Below, piece after piece: positions 22,718 to 25,745 of a stretch of DNA of 25,745 bases. The stretch is from assembly GCA_937988695.1 (NCBI GenBank), contig CALKHM010000023.1, positions 1 to 25,745 of the forward strand, in the 5' to 3' direction. How positions within the stretch are numbered: position 1 is the stretch's first letter; every line of letters starts with the position of its first letter. Made by a program: the position numbers and the translations under genes. Source of the DNA: an uncultured Microbacterium sp. (GTDB lineage Bacteria > Actinomycetota > Actinomycetes > Actinomycetales > Microbacteriaceae). A model generated the notes under the pieces. It did not search any database. It saw only the letters and a program-made list of their open reading frames with translations, and had not been told where the DNA came from.

Positions 22718-25237
22718 TCAGCGGCGCTCGCGCGACGCGAGCGCCCTGCGCCGTGCATCGTCGGCCTCGGACGCCCGGCCGAGGGCGCGCAGCTGGGCGG
22801 CCAGCCGGTCGAGGAGCTCCGGCTCGCGGTCGCCGGGAAAGCCCTCCGCCTCACCGTGGGCGAGGCACTCGCCGATCGCGGCGACGGCGGCCTCGTGCAG
22901 CGATGCGTCCGCTGCCGCGGGGGCGAGCCCGTGTGCGGCGAGCGCCGCGAGATACAGCGCATCGCTGCGCAGCGTTGCGAAGCCGTTCGCCTCGATGAGC
23001 GCGCGGGCCTGCCGTCCTCGCTCCGCGGCCTCGTCGAACCCACCCGCTCCCAGCGCCGCGCGGGCGAGGGTGATCAAGGTCTGTGCCTGGTCACCGGGCA
23101 GGCCGAGCGCCACGAACTCGTCGAGAGCCGTCCGGCCCCAGTGACGCGCCTGGGCGGCATCCCCGCCCTCGACGTGGTACAGCGCCAGCCGCTGTGCGGT
23201 CGCGGCAGCCTCCGCCCTCAGGCCGTCGGCGAGCCTGCGCGCATGCTGGTCCTCGAGCACGCGCACGTGCTCCTGACGGTTCGACGCGGTCGATGGCGGG
23301 ACGGCATCCAGCAGCACGCCGGCTGCATAGTCCTTGACGTCGCCGGCCGTCAGCTCGAGGGTGCCGATCTTCAGGGCGTCGGGCAAATCGCGGGCCAGGA
23401 TGTCACGAGCCAGCGCCGCGGCCTCGTCATCCCGCGACAGTGCGGAAAGCTCTTCGGCGAGCAGCGCGTCGGACTGTGCGCCGGCAAGCGTGAAGCCGCC
23501 CTGAGCGGCCACGGCGGAGGCGGAGCGCGCCTTCGCGAGCGCGGCCTCGTGCCGCCCGGCATCCTGCAGCCTCGACGCCGCGCTCCACAGCCTCATGAGC
23601 CGCACCCGGACGCCCACCGGGAGACTCTCGTGCCGGCGAGGCCGATCGGTCTCCAGGAGCTCCCCGGGAAGGATCAGCCGGAACAGGTCTTCGGGTGCCG
23701 TCTGCGGGGCATCCAGCATTCGGCGGGCCTGGAGGATCAGGTCGGCGTCGGCCGCACCGCTGCGATCCGGTGTCGCCCCCGCGACTGCGGCGGTGCTCAG
23801 GCAGTCCGCGGCCCGGCCGCGATCGCCGGAGGCGGCGAGCACGACGGCGGCCCGCGCGATGCGCACGCGCACCTCGTCCGCGGGGTCGGCGGCGCCGTCG
23901 AGGATCGCCAGCGCCAGATCCGTGTCGTGCATCCGCAGCGCGGCCATCCGCGCTCGCACCACCGGGTCGTCGCTGAGCTCCATCATCCGGGTGAGGTTCC
24001 CGGCATCCTCGAACCGGCCGCGGCCGGACAGGGTCATCAGCAGGTGCATCTCGGCGAGCACGAACGCCGCCCAGTCGCGTCCGAACGACACGTAGTGCAC
24101 GAGCGCGCCGTCCGGCGTGTAGCCGAGGGCCGGGACGGCGCCCAGCTCGAGCCGGCCCTCGATCCGCACGTCGTCGGACCGCCCGGTGGCCGCCACGATG
24201 CGCTCGTACCGCAGTCGCGTGTTCTCCGGGGTGTCCGGCGGCAGCAGCAGCAGTGTCTTGCCGAGCACGCCCATCGCCGCGAGGGTCGAGATCTCCCACC
24301 CGAGGCCCTCGGTCACCCCGGCGACGAGGATGATCGCCTTGCAGCGCGCGGCCGTGCGGCGCACGGCCTCCTGCCACGACTCGTCGGTCCAGTAGGTGCG
24401 CTGGGCACCCAGCGAGGGTCGACGCTCTCCCGGGCGCCCGATCGCGACGACGTGGCCGGCGTTGCGGAACGTCCACGTCTCCAGCAGCTCTTCGAACCGC
24501 ACACGCTGCGGCACGAGCGGCGCGTACCACCCCTTCGACGCGACCGGGGCGTAGACGAGGGCGGAGTCGTCGTCGAACGAGCGCAGGTACAAGACCGTCT
24601 CCGCACCGGTGTGCTCGGCGAACTCGGCCTGGTGGCCAGCGCGCACCGCGCTCTCCACCCAGCGCGCGGGCACGTGAGAGCGGTCGATCAGCACGGCGCC
24701 GGCGACGGCCGCCACGATGGCCAGCAGGATGCTGCGGTCCGCGACGAGCGCGGCCGCGACCCACACCAGCCCCACGCCGCCGCACAGCACGATTCCCTTC
24801 AGCACGAGCCCGCCGGCCAAGGCAAGTGTGTCCTGTCCGTACCGCCACGTCTGGGCGGTGTCATCGGCGAGGAAGGAGAGCCACTCGGCCCAGAAGCCGC
24901 CCGCCACGACGATCGCGAGGATGATGCCCAGGGGCACCCACCACCACCAGCCCAGTGCGAAGCAGACGGCGGCGATCGCCAGGACGAGGCCGGCCTGACC
25001 GGCGGCACGCCAGTGCAACGAGCGCACGCGCAGGTCGTCGGAGAACGGCAGCCCCTCGAGATCCTGCACCCGGCCGCCGTCCTTCTCGAAGGCGGCGAAC
25101 CACTCCCAGACCTCGGCGCCCCGATCTGTCAGGGCGCGTCGTTCCCGCATCCCGCGGTCGGTGCGGACACGCACCCAGACGACCAGAAGCAGCAGGACCG
25201 CGGCGGCCACGAACATGACGGACCCGAGCAGATGCAT
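22718..25237 (-). CDS. Membrane-anchored protein with a TIR-like soluble domain and helical-repeat tail
   Basis: I do not recognise a named family. This 839-residue protein has one N-terminal membrane segment (about 5-23), a soluble stretch, then two hydrophobic hairpins (about 83-116 and 138-185). Residues about 212-335 form a compact alpha/beta domain: strand VLYLRSFDDD (215-224), RFEELLETWTF, GHVVAIGRPGE (261-271), LGAQRTYWTDESWQEAV (276-292), AIILVAGVTEGLGWEISTLA (301-320). The strand order and the WE motif (E315) resemble TIR domains, whose catalytic Glu sits in a similar place; this is pattern-based inference. Residues about 385-839 are alanine-rich helical repeats, TPR-like (SDDPVVRARMAALRM, HWGRTALDEFVALGLPGDQAQTLITLARAAL). 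The ATG at 25237 has only a weak site; it follows a mini-ORF stop by 1 bp. It is not obviously part of the catabolic locus. Confidence 0.8.
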   Translation of the reverse strand: MHLLGSVMFVAAAVLLLLVVWVRVRTDRGMRERRALTDRGAEVWEWFAAFEKDGGRVQDLEGLPFSDDLRVRSLHWRAAGQAGLVLAIAAVCFALGWWWWVPLGIILAIVVAGGFWAEWLSFLADDTAQTWRYGQDTLALAGGLVLKGIVLCGGVGLVWVAAALVADRSILLAIVAAVAGAVLIDRSHVPARWVESAVRAGHQAEFAEHTGAETVLYLRSFDDDSALVYAPVASKGWYAPLVPQRVRFEELLETWTFRNAGHVVAIGRPGERRPSLGAQRTYWTDESWQEAVRRTAARCKAIILVAGVTEGLGWEISTLAAMGVLGKTLLLLPPDTPENTRLRYERIVAATGRSDDVRIEGRLELGAVPALGYTPDGALVHYVSFGRDWAAFVLAEMHLLMTLSGRGRFEDAGNLTRMMELSDDPVVRARMAALRMHDTDLALAILDGAADPADEVRVRIARAAVVLAASGDRGRAADCLSTAAVAGATPDRSGAADADLILQARRMLDAPQTAPEDLFRLILPGELLETDRPRRHESLPVGVRVRLMRLWSAASRLQDAGRHEAALAKARSASAVAAQGGFTLAGAQSDALLAEELSALSRDDEAAALARDILARDLPDALKIGTLELTAGDVKDYAAGVLLDAVPPSTASNRQEHVRVLEDQHARRLADGLRAEAAATAQRLALYHVEGGDAAQARHWGRTALDEFVALGLPGDQAQTLITLARAALGAGGFDEAAERGRQARALIEANGFATLRSDALYLAALAAHGLAPAAADASLHEAAVAAIGECLAHGEAEGFPGDREPELLDRLAAQLRALGRASEADDARRRALASRERR

Positions 25238-25288
25238 CTCAGCGGGCCCCGCCCTCGGCCACGTCCGCCACGCCGCACTCGTCCCCGG

Positions 25289-25351
25289 TCACGCGTCCCC
25301 CATCATCCGTCCCCGCCGCGCGCCCCATGACAGAGGTCTCACGCGTCCTCC
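25289..25351 (-). repeat. Direct repeat carrying RBS-plus-GTG of two coupled mini-ORFs
   Basis: The 13-mer GGRGGACGCGTGA occurs twice on the minus strand (25351-25339 and 25301-25289), 50 bp apart, with one mismatch. Each copy reads as a ribosome site followed by GTG. The first GTG (25342) opens 18 codons including stop and ends at 25289, inside the second copy's GTGA. The second GTG (25292) opens 18 codons including stop and ends at 25239, 1 bp before the ATG of the membrane protein. This could be a coupled leader or coincidence. I see no other gene in the intergenic stretch 25238-25469. Confidence 0.35.
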
Positions 25352-25469
25352 AACATGATGAAGGTGCGGACGGCACCGGGTCAATCTCGGCTGCTACGCA
25401 TCCGGCGACGTCGGGGATCGGCGGGCTGAGCCGCGCGACCTGCCGCGCTGGTGGGCACCGCGACCCCGC

Positions 25470-25745
25470 TCATCCCTTCAGCCCCGAGAACGTCATGGTC
25501 GCGATGAACTGCCGCTGCGCGAACAGGAAGAACAGGATCAGCGGGAGCGTGGCCACCACGTTGCCGGCCATGATCAGGCTCCAGTCGGTCTGGTGCGCGC
25601 CCTGGAAGTTCGCGATCCCGAGCTGCAGGGTGAACGCCGCCGGATTGTTGATGGCGATCAGCGGCCAGACCAGGTCGTTCCACGCACCCAGCAGCGTGAA
25701 GATGGCCAGTGTCGCCAGCGCCGGACGCGCGCGCGGCAGCACTAT
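25470..25745 (-). CDS. MalG-type carbohydrate ABC transporter permease (partial, C-terminal 91 residues)
   Basis: The frame enters from the right edge and ends at a TGA at 25470. The visible part is the C-terminus of a MalG/binding-protein-dependent permease: ARPALATLAIFTLLGAWNDLVWPLIAINNPAAFTLQLGIANFQG, WSLIMAGNVVATLPLILFFLFAQRQFIATMTFSGLKG. These are the last two to three membrane segments and the standard ending (GLKG) of sugar ABC permeases in actinobacteria. The rest of the transporter would lie to the right. The sugar is unknown. It is probably a separate operon from the genes to the left, with about 230 bp between. Confidence 0.92.
   Translation of the reverse strand: MVLPRARPALATLAIFTLLGAWNDLVWPLIAINNPAAFTLQLGIANFQGAHQTDWSLIMAGNVVATLPLILFFLFAQRQFIATMTFSGLKG

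Noticed and set aside
22679..25330. 883-codon plus-strand frame opposite the membrane protein
   Set aside because: The product is Arg/His/Gly-rich with no domain or membrane pattern, whereas the minus-strand frame encodes clear membrane segments and a folded domain.

Overview
The window is GC-rich throughout, and the few AT-rich islands sit in promoters. The genes are densely packed, often overlapping by 1-19 bp, and have good GGAGG-type ribosome sites and frequent GTG starts. Gene content (MalT/LAL-type LuxR regulators, FCD-type GntR, class III cyclases) fits a high-GC actinobacterium, perhaps Microbacteriaceae. That taxonomic guess is inference. I saw no tRNA, rRNA, CRISPR array, insertion sequence or phage gene.

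Left part (1-5722). A truncated class III nucleotide cyclase (minus strand, running off the left edge) is transcribed divergently from a 952-residue ATP-binding LuxR regulator. Three 18-bp repeats lie in their shared promoter region. A small conserved-looking ORF and a diacylglycerol-kinase-like gene converge on the regulator. A FadR/FCD-type GntR regulator follows, with its own promoter at the end of the next operon.

Central part (5784-22565, all minus strand). This looks like one catabolic locus in three transcription blocks. In transcription order these are: (1) a polar-amino-acid-type ABC transporter (lipoprotein, permease, ATPase) ending in a DUF1989 urea-carboxylase-associated protein; (2) a branched-chain-amino-acid-type ABC transporter (lipoprotein, LivH, LivM) whose two ATPases are fused in one polypeptide; (3) a RidA-family protein, amidohydrolase, metallo-beta-lactamase-fold hydrolase, D-2-hydroxyacid dehydrogenase, OtnI-like isomerase, a racemase-like/OtnK fusion kinase, OtnC-like decarboxylase, an orphan ModA-like binding protein and a uronate-dehydrogenase-like SDR. 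Dehydrogenase, OtnI, OtnK and OtnC together make a plausible route from a four-carbon sugar acid to dihydroxyacetone phosphate. The amidohydrolase, RidA, DUF1989, racemase-like domain and two amino-acid-type importers suggest the real substrate carries nitrogen (an amide, lactam or amino-acid conjugate of a sugar acid). Nearly identical 20-bp palindromes (18/20) overlap the promoters of blocks 1 and 3, and the FCD GntR is the obvious candidate to bind them.

Right part (22718-25745). An 839-residue membrane-anchored protein has a soluble domain that looks TIR-like to me and a long helical-repeat tail. Two coupled mini-ORFs of unclear significance lie upstream. The window ends in the C-terminal part of a MalG-type sugar ABC permease.
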